DNA from: Methylobacterium sp. GXS13
Lineage (GTDB): Bacteria; Pseudomonadota; Alphaproteobacteria; Rhizobiales; Beijerinckiaceae
Assembly: GCF_001455965.1 (NCBI RefSeq)
Contig: NZ_LKKO01000029.1
Coordinates: 1 to 64,000, forward strand
Length of the DNA stretch: 64,000 nucleotides
Direction: 5' to 3'
Shown here: positions 44,560 to 53,585 of the stretch, piece by piece
Position numbering within the stretch: the stretch's first letter is position 1
Layout: the number at the start of each line of letters is the position of its first letter
Notes under the pieces: model-generated
Databases searched by the model: none
The model's input: only the letters and a program-made list of their open reading frames with translations
Told to the model about the DNA's origin: nothing
Made by a program: the position numbers and the translations under genes

Positions 44560-45228
44560 CTACTCCCGTCGGAGCAGCGCGGCGACCTCCGCCTCCTCGG
44601 CCGCCGACAGGGTCCGGACCGGCGCGGCCGGCCGGCGGCGGGAGAGGCGCCAGATTCCGAAGGCGCCGAGCAGGACCGCCAGGATCGGGGTCAGCCAGAG
44701 CAGCAGCGTGTGCAGGGCGAAGACCGGCCGCAGCAGCACGAACTCGCCGTAGCGGTCCACGACGTAGCGCAGCACGGCCGGGTCGGTGTCGCCCTTCTGC
44801 AGGCGCTCGCGCACGATCACGCGCAGATCCTTGGCCAGCGGCGCGTCGGAATCATCGATCGACTGGTTCTGGCAGACCAGGCAACGCAGCTCGGACGAGA
44901 TCTCCCGGGCCCGATGCTCCAGCACCGGATCCTTCAGAACCTCGTCGGGCTGCACGGCGTGAGCCGGGGCGGCGAGCGCGAGGACAGCCAGGAATGCGTA
45001 GGCGAGGCAGCCACGCACGCGCCCTCTCCCCTCTGCGGGGGAGGGTGACCCCTGCGTCAGCAGGAGTCGGGAGAGGGGAGCGACGCTGCAGGGCAGATCG
45101 CGCCAGGAGCCGAAACCCGCTCCATCGCGCTGCCCCTCTCCCCCCCTGCTGCGCAGGGTACCCTCCCCCGCAGAGGGGGGAGGGAATATCCACCGGGACC
45201 TTGCGCGCAATCCCATATCCCGACCCAT
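44560..45228 (-). CDS. ccmH: Cytochrome c maturation protein CcmH/CycL
   Basis: Apocytochrome c thiol-handling subunit of the heme lyase complex, facing the periplasm. The conserved LRCLVCQNQSIDDS motif carries both redox cysteines; one transmembrane helix follows (LLLWLTPILAVLLGAFGIW). An ATG at 45226-45228 overlaps the ccmF stop (TGATG) and is in frame. It would begin MGRDMGLRARSRWIF, but residues 16-70 are then encoded by a palindromic element (45021-45184). A later GTG at 45018 gives a 152-aa form starting directly with a signal peptide (VRGCLAYAFLAVLALAAPAH). Either start is possible. Confidence 0.85.
   Translation of the reverse strand: MGRDMGLRARSRWIFPPPSAGEGTLRSRGGEGQRDGAGFGSWRDLPCSVAPLSRLLLTQGSPSPAEGRGRVRGCLAYAFLAVLALAAPAHAVQPDEVLKDPVLEHRAREISSELRCLVCQNQSIDDSDAPLAKDLRVIVRERLQKGDTDPAVLRYVVDRYGEFVLLRPVFALHTLLLWLTPILAVLLGAFGIWRLSRRRPAAPVRTLSAAEEAEVAALLRRE
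45021..45184. repeat. Large palindromic element inside the 5' end of ccmH
   Basis: Two arms of about 55 bp (45021-45078 and 45130-45184) are near-perfect inverted copies built on CCCCTCTGCGGGGGAGGG, around a ~50-bp centre. It fills the space between ccmF and the credible part of ccmH, two genes usually joined closely, and keeps the ccmH frame open. It is related in style but not in sequence to the elements at 54.8 and 57.0 kb. Confidence 0.75.
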
Positions 45229-47231
45229 CACTCGGCCGGCACGGCGCGGTTCGGCATCGCCCGCGCCCGGGCCTTGGCCGGGACGCCGACGCGCATCCGG
45301 CGGTCGGTGAGCGACAGCCCGCCGCCCAGCGCCATGACCACGGCGCCGAGCCAGATCATCAGCACCAGCGGCTTGTAGTAGAGGCGCACGCCGACCCCGC
45401 CGTCCTGGCCGATCTCGCCGAGGCTGGCATAGACCTGGCTCGCCCCGATGGTCAGCAGGCCCGATTCCGTCACCGACATCTTGCGGCTCGGGTAGAAGCG
45501 CTTGCCGGTCTCGACCCGGCCGGCCTCGTCGCCGGCGCGGGTCCGGATCGTCAGGAAGGCCGCGGCCTCCTCGTAGTTCGGGCCGGCCCGGGGGGCGACG
45601 CGGTCGAGGGTCGCCGTGTATGGGCCGGTGGAGAGGGTCTGGCCGGGCTTGAGCGTCGCCAGCCCCTCGGTGGCCCACCCTTGCGCGGCGATGCCGATCA
45701 CCACCACGCCGACGCCGGCATGGGCGAGCGCGGTGCCCCAGGCCGAGCGCGGCAGGCCGATGGCCCGGCGGCCGATCTGGTCGAGGTTGCGCGTTCGGCT
45801 GGCTCCGTAGCCCCGGGCCCGGGAGACGATCTCCAGCGCGGAGCCGATCAGCAGGTAGGCGCCGAGACCGATCCCGACCGGCGCCATCACGGGGCCGCCC
45901 CAGGTCAGGGCCAGAACCGCGAAGCCGACCACCAGGGCGACGGCGAGCGCCGCGAACAGGCGCTGCGAGGCGGCGAGCACGTCCCCGCGCTTCCAGGCGA
46001 GCGCCTGTCCGAACGGGACGATCAGCAGGAGCGGGATCGCAAGGGGGATGAAGGTGGCGTTGAAGAAGGGCGGCCCGACCGTGATTTTTTCCCCGGTCAG
46101 CATCTCCAGCAGCAGCGGATACAGGGTGCCGACCAGCACCGTGGCGCAGGCGGCCACGAGGAACAGGTTGTTGAGGACGAGGGAGCCCTCCCGGGAGATC
46201 GGCGCGAACAGGCCGCCCTGGCGCAGCAGCGGCGCCCGCCAGGCGAATAGCGTCAGCGAGCCGCCGATGAACAGGATCAGGATCGCCAGGATGAAGACGC
46301 CGCGGGTCGGGTCGGTGGCGAAGGAATGCACCGAGGTGATCACCCCGGAGCGGACCAGGAAGGTGCCGATCAGCGACAGCGAGAAGGTCAGGATGGCGAG
46401 CAGCACCGTCCAGACCTTCAGGGCGTCGCGCTTCTCCATCACGACGGTGGAGTGCAGCAAGGCCGTTCCGGCGATCCAGGGCATCAGGGAGGCGTTCTCG
46501 ACCGGATCCCAGAACCACCAGCCGCCCCAGCCGAGCTCGTAATAGGCCCAGTACGAGCCCATCGCGATGCCGAGCGTCAGGAACGACCAGGCGGCGAGCG
46601 TCCAGGGCCGCACCGCGCGGGCCCAGACCGCGTCGATCCGCCCGTCGATCAGGGCGGCGACCGCGAAGGCGAAGCTGATCGAGAAGCCGACATAGCCGAT
46701 GTAGAGGAGCGGCGGATGGATCGCGAGGCCGACATCCTGGAGCAGCGGGTTGAGGTCGTTGCCCTCGAGCGGCGCCGGCACCACGCGGCTGAACGGGTTC
46801 GAGGTCGTGATGATGAACAGCACGAACACGAAGGTGATCAGGCCCTGCACGCCGAGCGTGTTGGCGCGCAGCCGCGGCGGCACGGAATTCTTGGCCGCCG
46901 CCACGCAGGCGCCGAACAGGGTCAGGATCAGGACCCAGAGGAGCATCGAGCCCTCGTGGTTCCCCCAGACGCCGGAGAACTTGTAGATCAGCGGCTTCTG
47001 CGTGTGCGAGTTCTCGACCACGTTCTGGACCGAGAAGTCCGAGGTCACGTGCGCCCAGGTGAGGGCCGCGAAGGCGAAGAGCACGCACGCGAAGGCGCCA
47101 AGCGCGGCCTGCGAGGCGACCTGGCGCAGGGCCGGGTCGCCGGAGCGGGCGGCCCAGACCGGCATCACCATCTGGACGAGGGAGATCGCCAGCGCGAGCG
47201 CGAGCGCGAAATGGCCGGTCTCGACGATCAT
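45228..47231 (-). CDS. ccmF: Cytochrome c heme lyase subunit CcmF/CycK
   Basis: 667-aa inner-membrane protein with about 15 helices. The WWD domain WGGWWFWDPVENASLMPW, which contacts heme, is present, together with SGVWGNHEGSMLLWVLIL, NPLLQDVGLAIHPPLLYIGY and FLVRSGVITSVHSFA. It attaches heme from CcmE to apocytochrome with CcmH and CcmI. The periplasmic loop before the last helix (residues about 530-620) is typical. It starts 10 bp after ccmE. Confidence 0.96.
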   Translation of the reverse strand: MIVETGHFALALALAISLVQMVMPVWAARSGDPALRQVASQAALGAFACVLFAFAALTWAHVTSDFSVQNVVENSHTQKPLIYKFSGVWGNHEGSMLLWVLILTLFGACVAAAKNSVPPRLRANTLGVQGLITFVFVLFIITTSNPFSRVVPAPLEGNDLNPLLQDVGLAIHPPLLYIGYVGFSISFAFAVAALIDGRIDAVWARAVRPWTLAAWSFLTLGIAMGSYWAYYELGWGGWWFWDPVENASLMPWIAGTALLHSTVVMEKRDALKVWTVLLAILTFSLSLIGTFLVRSGVITSVHSFATDPTRGVFILAILILFIGGSLTLFAWRAPLLRQGGLFAPISREGSLVLNNLFLVAACATVLVGTLYPLLLEMLTGEKITVGPPFFNATFIPLAIPLLLIVPFGQALAWKRGDVLAASQRLFAALAVALVVGFAVLALTWGGPVMAPVGIGLGAYLLIGSALEIVSRARGYGASRTRNLDQIGRRAIGLPRSAWGTALAHAGVGVVVIGIAAQGWATEGLATLKPGQTLSTGPYTATLDRVAPRAGPNYEEAAAFLTIRTRAGDEAGRVETGKRFYPSRKMSVTESGLLTIGASQVYASLGEIGQDGGVGVRLYYKPLVLMIWLGAVVMALGGGLSLTDRRMRVGVPAKARARAMPNRAVPAE

Positions 47232-47241
47232 GCCGGTTTCC

Positions 47242-47757
47242 TTACCGCTCGCTGCGGGGGCCGAGGGTCCCGCCGTTCGAGGCGGTGACGGGCTTCGGGC
47301 CGGCCTTGGGGCCGCCCTTGTCGCCCCCCTCCTGCCAGCGGCCCTGCGCCTTCAGGGCGTCGGCGACCTCGCGGGGCATGTACGATTCGTCGTGCTTGGC
47401 GAGCACGGTGTCGGCGCGGAAGCGACCGCCCGGCTCGAGCATGCCCTCGGCCACGACGCCCTGCCCCTCGCGGAACAGGTCGGGCAACAGGCCCTTGTAC
47501 TGGACCTCGACGGTGGCGTTGGTATCGGTCACCATGAAATCCACCGTCTGGTCGGGCCCGCGCCGGAGCGAGCCGTCCTTGACCAGCCCGCCGAGCCGCA
47601 GGCGGGTGCCGGGGGCGATGCCCTGCTGGGCGATAGCGGTGGGCGAGCGGAAGAACACGATCGAGCCGCTCATGGCGAACAGGATCAGCCCAACGGCAAG
47701 CGCCAGGACGCTGCCGCAGGCGGCGATCAGGATCAGGCGGCGGCTCTTGCGCGTCAC
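47242..47757 (-). CDS. ccmE: Heme chaperone CcmE/CycJ
   Basis: 171 aa, GTG start. One N-terminal helix ([19 protein letters not shown]) anchors a beta-barrel domain that carries heme covalently on His122 in KHDESYMP, with Tyr126 as axial ligand. The C-terminal tail after residue 135 is disordered and Gly/Lys/Pro-rich. Lies between ccmI and ccmF. Confidence 0.95.
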   Translation of the reverse strand: MTRKSRRLILIAACGSVLALAVGLILFAMSGSIVFFRSPTAIAQQGIAPGTRLRLGGLVKDGSLRRGPDQTVDFMVTDTNATVEVQYKGLLPDLFREGQGVVAEGMLEPGGRFRADTVLAKHDESYMPREVADALKAQGRWQEGGDKGGPKAGPKPVTASNGGTLGPRSER

Positions 47758-47905
47758 GTGTCTTCCACCCCGGGATCCGGCGGGCTTATGCCCGACCAGA
47801 CCTGAACCGTTCTCATTCTAGCCTTGCAGGGTGTCGGCCCGGTAGCCGCGCCGGTCAAGGGCGCAGGCCGGGACCGATTGTCGTACGAACAGCCGCGCGC
47901 CGCCG

Positions 47906-49393
47906 TCAGGGATCGGATTTGGCGGGCAGATCGAGCTCCCGGGCGAGCCCGTCGAGCCGGCTCACCGCCTCGGCATTGGCGGCGAGCGCCATCCGGGCGC
48001 GGTCGAGGGCCTTGATCGCCTGATCGTGCTCGCCCAGCGCGCTGTAGGAGCGCACGAGGCGCAGCCATTCGTCCGGCGTGCCGCCCCGAGCCGCGAGGCG
48101 CCGGTCGAGGCCGTCGACCATGCCGCGGATCGCGGCGTCGCGCTCCGCCGGACCCGTCGCCTGCATGGCGGCGGCCGCCGATTCGGTGTCGGAGCGGGGT
48201 GCGGGCGCGACCATGGGACCGGGCGGCGCCGGCGGGGTCTCGCTGCCCGGATCGAGGCCCAGGATGCGGGCGCCCGCCTCGACCTGGGCGAGCCCCTGCG
48301 GATCGCCGGCCAGCGCCACCCGGGCCCGCGCCAGGGCGGCGATCGCCTGATCGCGCTCGCCGAGCACCGCGCGCGACCGGGTAAGCCGCAGCCACTCGTC
48401 GGGGGTCCCGCCGCCGGTCTTGAGCCGGGCATCGAGCCCGTCGACCATGCCGCGGATCGCGGCCTGCTGCTCGGCCGGAATTTTCGGGGGCGCCGGGGGC
48501 GCGGCGGGCGGCGCAGGCTCGCCCTTGAGCCGGGCGAGGTTCTGCCGGACCAGCCCAAGCCAGGGCGCGTCGGCGGGGCTCGCCTCCTGCAGAGCGGTGA
48601 GCTGGCGGATCGCCTCGCCGGGATCGCCGGCCTGCTCGGCGGCCCGGGCGAGATAGAAGCGGGGTTTGGGCGCGTTCGCTTCCTTGGCCTGGGCCTTCTC
48701 GAACAGCGCCTTGGCCTCGGGCGAGACGGTGCCCTCGCCCGCCGCCGTCAGGGCCTCGCCCCAATCGGCCAGGGTGTCGGCAGTCTCGCCCTTCAGCCGG
48801 GCGATGTTGGCGAAGGCGCGGGCCGCGTCGTCGAACCGGCCGGTGCGCATGTAGACCGGAGCGAGCACGGCCCAACCGCGGGCATCGTTCGGGTCGCGGG
48901 CCAGCGGCGCCTCGATCTGGCCGACAGCCTTCATCAGGTCTTCGGTGCCGCCGCGGGCGGCCTGCCGGTCGGCATCGCTCTGCGCCGGCAGTTCCGGCGA
49001 GCCGTAGAGACCGTAGGCGATCAGCGCGACCAGCGGGATCGTGGACAGCGCGAAGGCGGAGGCCGCCCGGCGCCGGCGCAGCCGCGGCTCGGCCGGGCGC
49101 GCGGCCTCATCGGCGTCGGCATCCTCGGCATCGCGCCGGACGTCGCGGCTCGCCCGGAGCAACCGGCGGGCCGCCTCGGCGCGTGCGGTCTCGGCCTCGT
49201 CGGGCGCGATCAGGCCGCGCTCCTGGTCGCGGGCGATCTCGGCGACCTGATCCTCGTAGAACGCAGTCTCGGTATCGACGCTGGAGCCGCCGCCCTCGCC
49301 GACCGGAACGGCGGTGCGCCGTGACATCGGCCAGAGCAGGCCCAGCACGCAAGCTGCGGTCATGCCCGCCAAGATGAACCAGATCGCCGTCAT
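47906..49393 (-). CDS. ccmI: Cytochrome c maturation protein CcmI/CycH
   Basis: 495 aa from the ATG 49391-49393. Two N-terminal helices (IWFILAGMTAACVLGLLWP and ASAFALSTIPLVALIAYGLY) enclose a cytoplasmic loop with a leucine-zipper-like stretch. The periplasmic part holds TPR-type repeats (ARGWAVLAPVYMRTGRFDDA) that present apocytochrome c to CcmFH. The C-terminus contains two copies of a ~55-residue module (IRGMVDGLD...GGTPDEWLRL...LGExDQAI). First gene of the ccmIEFH unit, downstream of the FeuQ-like kinase gene (175-bp gap without a gene). Confidence 0.92.
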   Translation of the reverse strand: MTAIWFILAGMTAACVLGLLWPMSRRTAVPVGEGGGSSVDTETAFYEDQVAEIARDQERGLIAPDEAETARAEAARRLLRASRDVRRDAEDADADEAARPAEPRLRRRRAASAFALSTIPLVALIAYGLYGSPELPAQSDADRQAARGGTEDLMKAVGQIEAPLARDPNDARGWAVLAPVYMRTGRFDDAARAFANIARLKGETADTLADWGEALTAAGEGTVSPEAKALFEKAQAKEANAPKPRFYLARAAEQAGDPGEAIRQLTALQEASPADAPWLGLVRQNLARLKGEPAPPAAPPAPPKIPAEQQAAIRGMVDGLDARLKTGGGTPDEWLRLTRSRAVLGERDQAIAALARARVALAGDPQGLAQVEAGARILGLDPGSETPPAPPGPMVAPAPRSDTESAAAAMQATGPAERDAAIRGMVDGLDRRLAARGGTPDEWLRLVRSYSALGEHDQAIKALDRARMALAANAEAVSRLDGLARELDLPAKSDP

Positions 49394-49568
49394 CGAACCT
49401 TCGCCAGCGAGCCCGACTGACCCGCGCCTCCCCACGCCCTGTGGATCCGGCGGCTGGACGCCACGACGGCCTCCGGCGGCGGGACGGTGTCACGCAACTT
49501 CAGCACGATGACAAGGGGCAGGCGCGAGCCATGAGGCCGCGTCCCACGGCGGAAAAACCCGCGTCGGA

Positions 49569-50987
49569 TCAATGGCTGGCCGCACCCACCGGCGCGTCGC
49601 CCGGCACTTCCAGGACCGCCCGCAAGCCGCCGAGACTCGCCTGCTCCAGGGTGAAGCGTCCCCGGTACAGGGCGGCGAGGTCCGCCACGATGGAGAGGCC
49701 GAGGCCCGAGCCGGGCTTGGATTCGTCGAGGCGCCGGCCGGGGCCGAGCACGGCCTGACGGGCCTCCGGGGGCAGGCCCGGGCCGTCATCCTCGATGGCC
49801 ACGACGAGGTGGGGATAATCGTGCTTGGCCACCGCCTCGGCCCGGATCGCCACCCGGCCGTGGGCCCATTTCGAGGCGTTGTCGACGAGATTGCCGACCA
49901 TCTCCTCGAAATCCTGGCGCTCGCCCCGGAAGCGCAGGCCCGGGGGAACGTGGACGTCGTAGGCGATGTCCTTGTCCCGGTAGATCTTTCCGAAGGTCCG
50001 GACGAGGCCGGCCATGGCCGGCTCGACCTCCGTGGAGGTGCCCAGCGTGCCGGCCAAAGCGGCGGCGCGGGCGCGGTCGAGATGGTAGTTCACCTGGTCG
50101 CGCATCACCGCGGCCTGCTCGCGGATCTTCTGGGACAGTTCCTCGGGGGCATCCGACGCGCCGACCTCGTTGACGATGATCGAGAGCGGCGTCTTGAGCG
50201 CGTGCGCGAGGTTGCCGACCTGGGTCCGGGCGCGCTCCAGGATCTCCCGGTTTGTCTCGATCAGGAGGTTCACCTCGCCGGTGAGCGGGGCGATGTCGCG
50301 CGGATAGGTGCCGGTGATCCGGTCGGCCTCGCCCCGGCGCACGGCCCCGAGTGCGGCGCGCATCTTCTTCAGGGGCGCCAGGCCGAACCGGATCTGCAGC
50401 AGGGTGGTGATCGCCAGCGACAGGCCGAGCAGCCCGAAGGTGATGGTCAGCGAATTGCGGAACCGGTCGACGTCGTTGACGATCTCGTCGGCGGGCCCCG
50501 CGACCCGCACGGTGTAGCGGCCCTCCTCGCCGAGATCGACGTCGCGCTCCATGATGCGCAGCAGGCGTCCGTCCTGGGCCTTGCCGTAGCCCTGGCGGAT
50601 CTGCCCGACGCCGACCTTGCCGTCGGCATCGGTGGCGGGCCCCAGCGGTACGCCAACCAGCGAGCGGGAGGTGCGCAGGTCCCGGGGCTTCGCATCGGGC
50701 TTGCCGACCTGCCAGTACCAGCCGGACAGGGGCAGGTCGAAGCGCGGATCGCCGAGCGAGAACGTTCGGCTCTCGGGATCGTTGGGCGAGACGAGATCGG
50801 TGGCGAGGTTGTTGGTGAAGACCAGGAGCCGGCTGTCGAAGGCGCGCTCGGTGTTCTCCCGGTACAGGGTCGTCAGGATCCAGGCCGCGATCAGCAGGAT
50901 CGCCGAGCTCGACAGGAACGCCGACACGGCCAGCCGCACCGCGATCGAGCGGCGGCGCAGGGAGAAGAGACCGATCAGGGTTTTCAT
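49569..50987 (-). CDS. feuQ: Sensor histidine kinase, FeuQ-like
   Basis: 472 aa. An N-terminal helix (LAVSAFLSSSAILLIAAWIL), a periplasmic sensor region of about 140 residues, a second helix (ITFGLLGLSLAITTLL), HAMP, then HisKA with His262 (NLAHALKTPLSII) and HATPase (GNLVDNASKWAHG, EDDGPGLPPEARQ, GSGLGLSIVADLAAL). The domain order and wording match FeuQ/PhoQ-type kinases of rhizobia, whose partner FeuP is encoded at 52874-53551. It is unusual that three other genes lie between the pair. The start overlaps the DUF2335 stop (ATGA). Confidence 0.85.
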   Translation of the reverse strand: MKTLIGLFSLRRRSIAVRLAVSAFLSSSAILLIAAWILTTLYRENTERAFDSRLLVFTNNLATDLVSPNDPESRTFSLGDPRFDLPLSGWYWQVGKPDAKPRDLRTSRSLVGVPLGPATDADGKVGVGQIRQGYGKAQDGRLLRIMERDVDLGEEGRYTVRVAGPADEIVNDVDRFRNSLTITFGLLGLSLAITTLLQIRFGLAPLKKMRAALGAVRRGEADRITGTYPRDIAPLTGEVNLLIETNREILERARTQVGNLAHALKTPLSIIVNEVGASDAPEELSQKIREQAAVMRDQVNYHLDRARAAALAGTLGTSTEVEPAMAGLVRTFGKIYRDKDIAYDVHVPPGLRFRGERQDFEEMVGNLVDNASKWAHGRVAIRAEAVAKHDYPHLVVAIEDDGPGLPPEARQAVLGPGRRLDESKPGSGLGLSIVADLAALYRGRFTLEQASLGGLRAVLEVPGDAPVGAASH

Positions 50988-51442
50988 CGGCCGCCTGGGG
51001 ACTGGGGATACGATTTCGCCTTAGCCGCGACGCGCTGATAGAGAAATGCTCCGACCACGGAAGCGATCGTGCCGCCCCCAATCGTTCCTGCGACCCAGGG
51101 CTGGCCTAGCCAGAGCGCAAAGGCGGCAACCGACAGAGCAGCGAGCGCAAAGAGGAGCGCACTGATCTGGCCGCGCACGTCCTGCCGAATGGCAGCCTCC
51201 AGAGCTTGCCGCTCGTAGGTCCGACGGTGATCGGCCTCCAACTCCCATTGCCGAAAGATGCGCTCGGGTGACTCAGGGACCACCCGAGCAAATCCTTCAA
51301 GCACGGCAGGCGGCGGCAAGGGTCCCTGCCAGAAACTGCTGCGTCCGACCTCGACCGGCGCCTCACCCCGATTCGTAAGTGTCCCCTGGTCTGTGGGAGC
51401 TGGCTGGCGCGCGGGTGCCCTAGTCCTGCTTGATCGGCTCAC
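50984..51442 (-). CDS. DUF2335 membrane protein
   Basis: 152 aa from a GTG. The family pattern GPLPPPAVLEGFARVVPESP, then ERIFRQWELEADHRR, is followed by two C-terminal helices (ISALLFALAALSVAAFALWL, VAGTIGGGTIASVVGAFLY). DUF2335 proteins are small, often linked to mobile DNA, with no known function. The 5' end overlaps the preceding 74-aa ORF by 23 bp and the 3' end overlaps the kinase start by 4 bp. Confidence 0.7.
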   Translation of the reverse strand: MSRSSRTRAPARQPAPTDQGTLTNRGEAPVEVGRSSFWQGPLPPPAVLEGFARVVPESPERIFRQWELEADHRRTYERQALEAAIRQDVRGQISALLFALAALSVAAFALWLGQPWVAGTIGGGTIASVVGAFLYQRVAAKAKSYPQSPGGR

Positions 51443-51644
51443 ACGCCGCCTCGCGCTCGATCACGCCACGCAGATCATCGCCGATGCGGCGAAAATCACC
51501 CCGCAGAGCCTCAGTCTCGTCCCGGTGCGGATACCGGATCGGTTCCGATGCGACGGGCCAGAACGAAGCGAGGGCATCCAGGCCGACCCTGTAGCGGGAC
51601 CAGCGTGTCCGCGGCGCCGGACCGGGTCTTTCGGCGGAAGTCAT
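51420..51644 (-). CDS. Hypothetical small protein
   Basis: 74 aa from the ATG 51642-51644; an upstream ATG at 51713 would add 23 Arg/His-rich residues. The sequence has the pattern TRWSRYRVGLDALASFWP and ends in an acidic helical stretch (GDFRRIGDDLRGVIEREAAC). No family recognised. It overlaps the start of the DUF2335 gene by 23 bp. Confidence 0.5.
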   Translation of the reverse strand: MTSAERPGPAPRTRWSRYRVGLDALASFWPVASEPIRYPHRDETEALRGDFRRIGDDLRGVIEREAACEPIKQD

Positions 51645-51713
51645 GGCGGTGGCAAATCCGTGGCGCGAAGCCCTGTGCGATGTAACTCTTCGGCGATACC
51701 GGGACAACCGCAC

Positions 51714-52877
51714 TTACCCCGGTGTCACCGCATCATAATACACCGCGCCCCGCATCAACGGCCGCGCGGTGCGGAAGAAGGAACCGCGCTCCGCCCGCCA
51801 TCCGGCGCCGTCCCGCGCCACGGCGGCGTCGGCGGTGAGGATCCCCGAGGGCATGCCGACCCGCAGGGCCGCATCACCGGTCGGATGCGCAGCCTCGTGG
51901 ACCAGGCTGCCCTCGATCCGGGCGGCCACCGCGAGGCACAGGGTGGCGGTGAGCGGGAGCGCCTGGTGCGGCAAACCGTTCGAGATCACTCGGGCGGTCA
52001 GGTCGACGTCCGCGGCGCGGATCGCCGTACCGGACAGGCTGGCGGAATCCTGCGGCGGCGCGACCAAGCCGACGAAGGGCACGTGGACGATCCGCGCGGC
52101 GGCGTCGCGATCGGGGGCGATGCCCATCGCCACGGAGGCGGCCAGGCGGATCTGCGCCAGCCGGTTCAAAAGGCCCGGCACCGCCTCCAGGGCGGCGGGC
52201 AGTTCGGTGCCGGTGAGGCCGAGATCGGCGGCGCGGACGAACACGCAGGCATTGGCCGCATCCACCAGCGAGGCCTCGACCGGGCCGAGGCCCGGCACGT
52301 CGAGAATCTGCCGGACGGCGCCGGTGGGCAGAAGGCGGCCGGTGGTGGCGCCACCCGGATCGACGAAGTCGAGGCGGATCGGCGCGCCCGTGCCGGTGAC
52401 GCCGGGGATCGCCAGGTCTCCGCGATAGACGGCACGGCCGCCCCGGACCTCGAAGGAGGCCTCGATCCGCTTAGCGGTGTTGGTGTTGTAGATCCGTAGG
52501 CGCACCGGCCCGTCCGGGGCCTGCACCAGCCCCTCGTCCACCGCGAAGGGGCCCACCGCCGAAAGCATGTTGCCGCAATTGCCGGACAGGTCGATCCGCC
52601 CCTCGCGGACCACCACCTGCACAAAGGTGTAGTCGATATCGGCATCCGGTCGGGTCGAGGGCTCGACGATGCAGATCTTCGACACCGAGGACACGCCCCC
52701 GCCCATGCCGTTGAGCTGGCGCCCGAACGGGTCGGGGCTGTCCATGGCGGAGAGGAAGGCGGGCTCCCAGGCGGCGATGTCCCCGGGCACGTCCTGCCAA
52801 CGCAGCATCAGCGCTTTGCTGGTGCCGCCGCGCATGAACACGGCCGGCAGCACGCCGGACGCCGGCACCGCGGTCAC
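51714..52877 (-). CDS. PrpF-like isomerase (4-oxalomesaconate tautomerase/AcnD-accessory family)
   Basis: 387 aa from a GTG (52875-52877) overlapping the FeuP stop. Two diaminopimelate-epimerase-like halves: PAVFMRGGTSKALMLRW carries the family RGGTSK block, and SGNCGNMLSAVGPFAVDEG the conserved Cys loop. The later GMPSGILTADAAV matches the C-terminal half. Members isomerise trans-aconitate-type tricarboxylates in the methylcitrate cycle or in gallate breakdown; no prpC, prpD or acnD gene is nearby, so the substrate is open. Confidence 0.85.
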   Translation of the reverse strand: MTAVPASGVLPAVFMRGGTSKALMLRWQDVPGDIAAWEPAFLSAMDSPDPFGRQLNGMGGGVSSVSKICIVEPSTRPDADIDYTFVQVVVREGRIDLSGNCGNMLSAVGPFAVDEGLVQAPDGPVRLRIYNTNTAKRIEASFEVRGGRAVYRGDLAIPGVTGTGAPIRLDFVDPGGATTGRLLPTGAVRQILDVPGLGPVEASLVDAANACVFVRAADLGLTGTELPAALEAVPGLLNRLAQIRLAASVAMGIAPDRDAAARIVHVPFVGLVAPPQDSASLSGTAIRAADVDLTARVISNGLPHQALPLTATLCLAVAARIEGSLVHEAAHPTGDAALRVGMPSGILTADAAVARDGAGWRAERGSFFRTARPLMRGAVYYDAVTPG

Positions 52878-53551
52878 ACCCGCGCCGGCGGCTGGTTCGG
52901 ATCCACCAGGTAGCCCAGCCCGCGTACGGTCTGGATCAGGTCGACGGCGAGCTTCTTGCGCAGGCGGCCGACGAACACCTCGATGGTATTCGAATCCCGG
53001 TCGAAATCCTGGTCGTAGAGGTGCTCGGTCAGCTCGGCCCGGGAGACCACCCGGCCGGTATGATGCATCAGGTAGGAGAGCAGCCGGTATTCGTGGCTGG
53101 TGAGCTTCACCTGGGCGCCGTCGACGAAGACCTTGCCGGAGCGGGTGTCGAGGGTGACCGGCCCGCAGGCGATCTGGCTGGAGGCGTGGCCCGCCGCCCG
53201 GCGCGGCGGCGCCCGGACCCGGGCCATCAGCTCCTCCATGTGGAACGGCTTGGTCACGTAATCGTCGGCGCCGGCATCGAAGCCGTCGACCTTGTCGGAC
53301 CAGCGGTCCCGGGCGGTGAGGATGATCACCGGCGTCTTCACCCCGGCCCGGCGCCACTTCTGCAGCACCGAGACGCCGTCGGCCTTGGGCAGGCCCATGT
53401 CGAGGATGATCGCGTCGTAGGGCTCGCTCTCCCCGAGATAGCCGCCCTCCTCGCCGTCATAGGCCTTGTCGGCGACGTAGCCGGCCTCCTCCAGCGCCGC
53501 GACCACCTGCCGGTTGATGTCCCGGTCATCCTCCACGACGAGCAGTCGCAC
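52874..53551 (-). CDS. feuP: Response regulator, FeuP-like (OmpR/PhoB type)
   Basis: 225 aa. Receiver with acidic pocket Glu7-Asp8-Asp9, phosphoacceptor Asp51 (AIILDMGLPKADG), Thr in ILTAR and Lys in VTKPFH. A winged-helix DNA-binding domain follows (LTSHEYRLLSYLMHHTGRVV, DRDSNTIEVFVGRLRKK). The sequence closely resembles FeuP, which in Sinorhizobium controls periplasmic glucan synthesis genes. Its likely kinase is at 49569-50987. Preceded by a PepSY gene 34 bp upstream, as is common for this pair. Confidence 0.9.
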   Translation of the reverse strand: MRLLVVEDDRDINRQVVAALEEAGYVADKAYDGEEGGYLGESEPYDAIILDMGLPKADGVSVLQKWRRAGVKTPVIILTARDRWSDKVDGFDAGADDYVTKPFHMEELMARVRAPPRRAAGHASSQIACGPVTLDTRSGKVFVDGAQVKLTSHEYRLLSYLMHHTGRVVSRAELTEHLYDQDFDRDSNTIEVFVGRLRKKLAVDLIQTVRGLGYLVDPNQPPARV

Positions 53552-53585
53552 GGCTCACTCCATTCCGCTGCGGGTGCGAAGCCCG

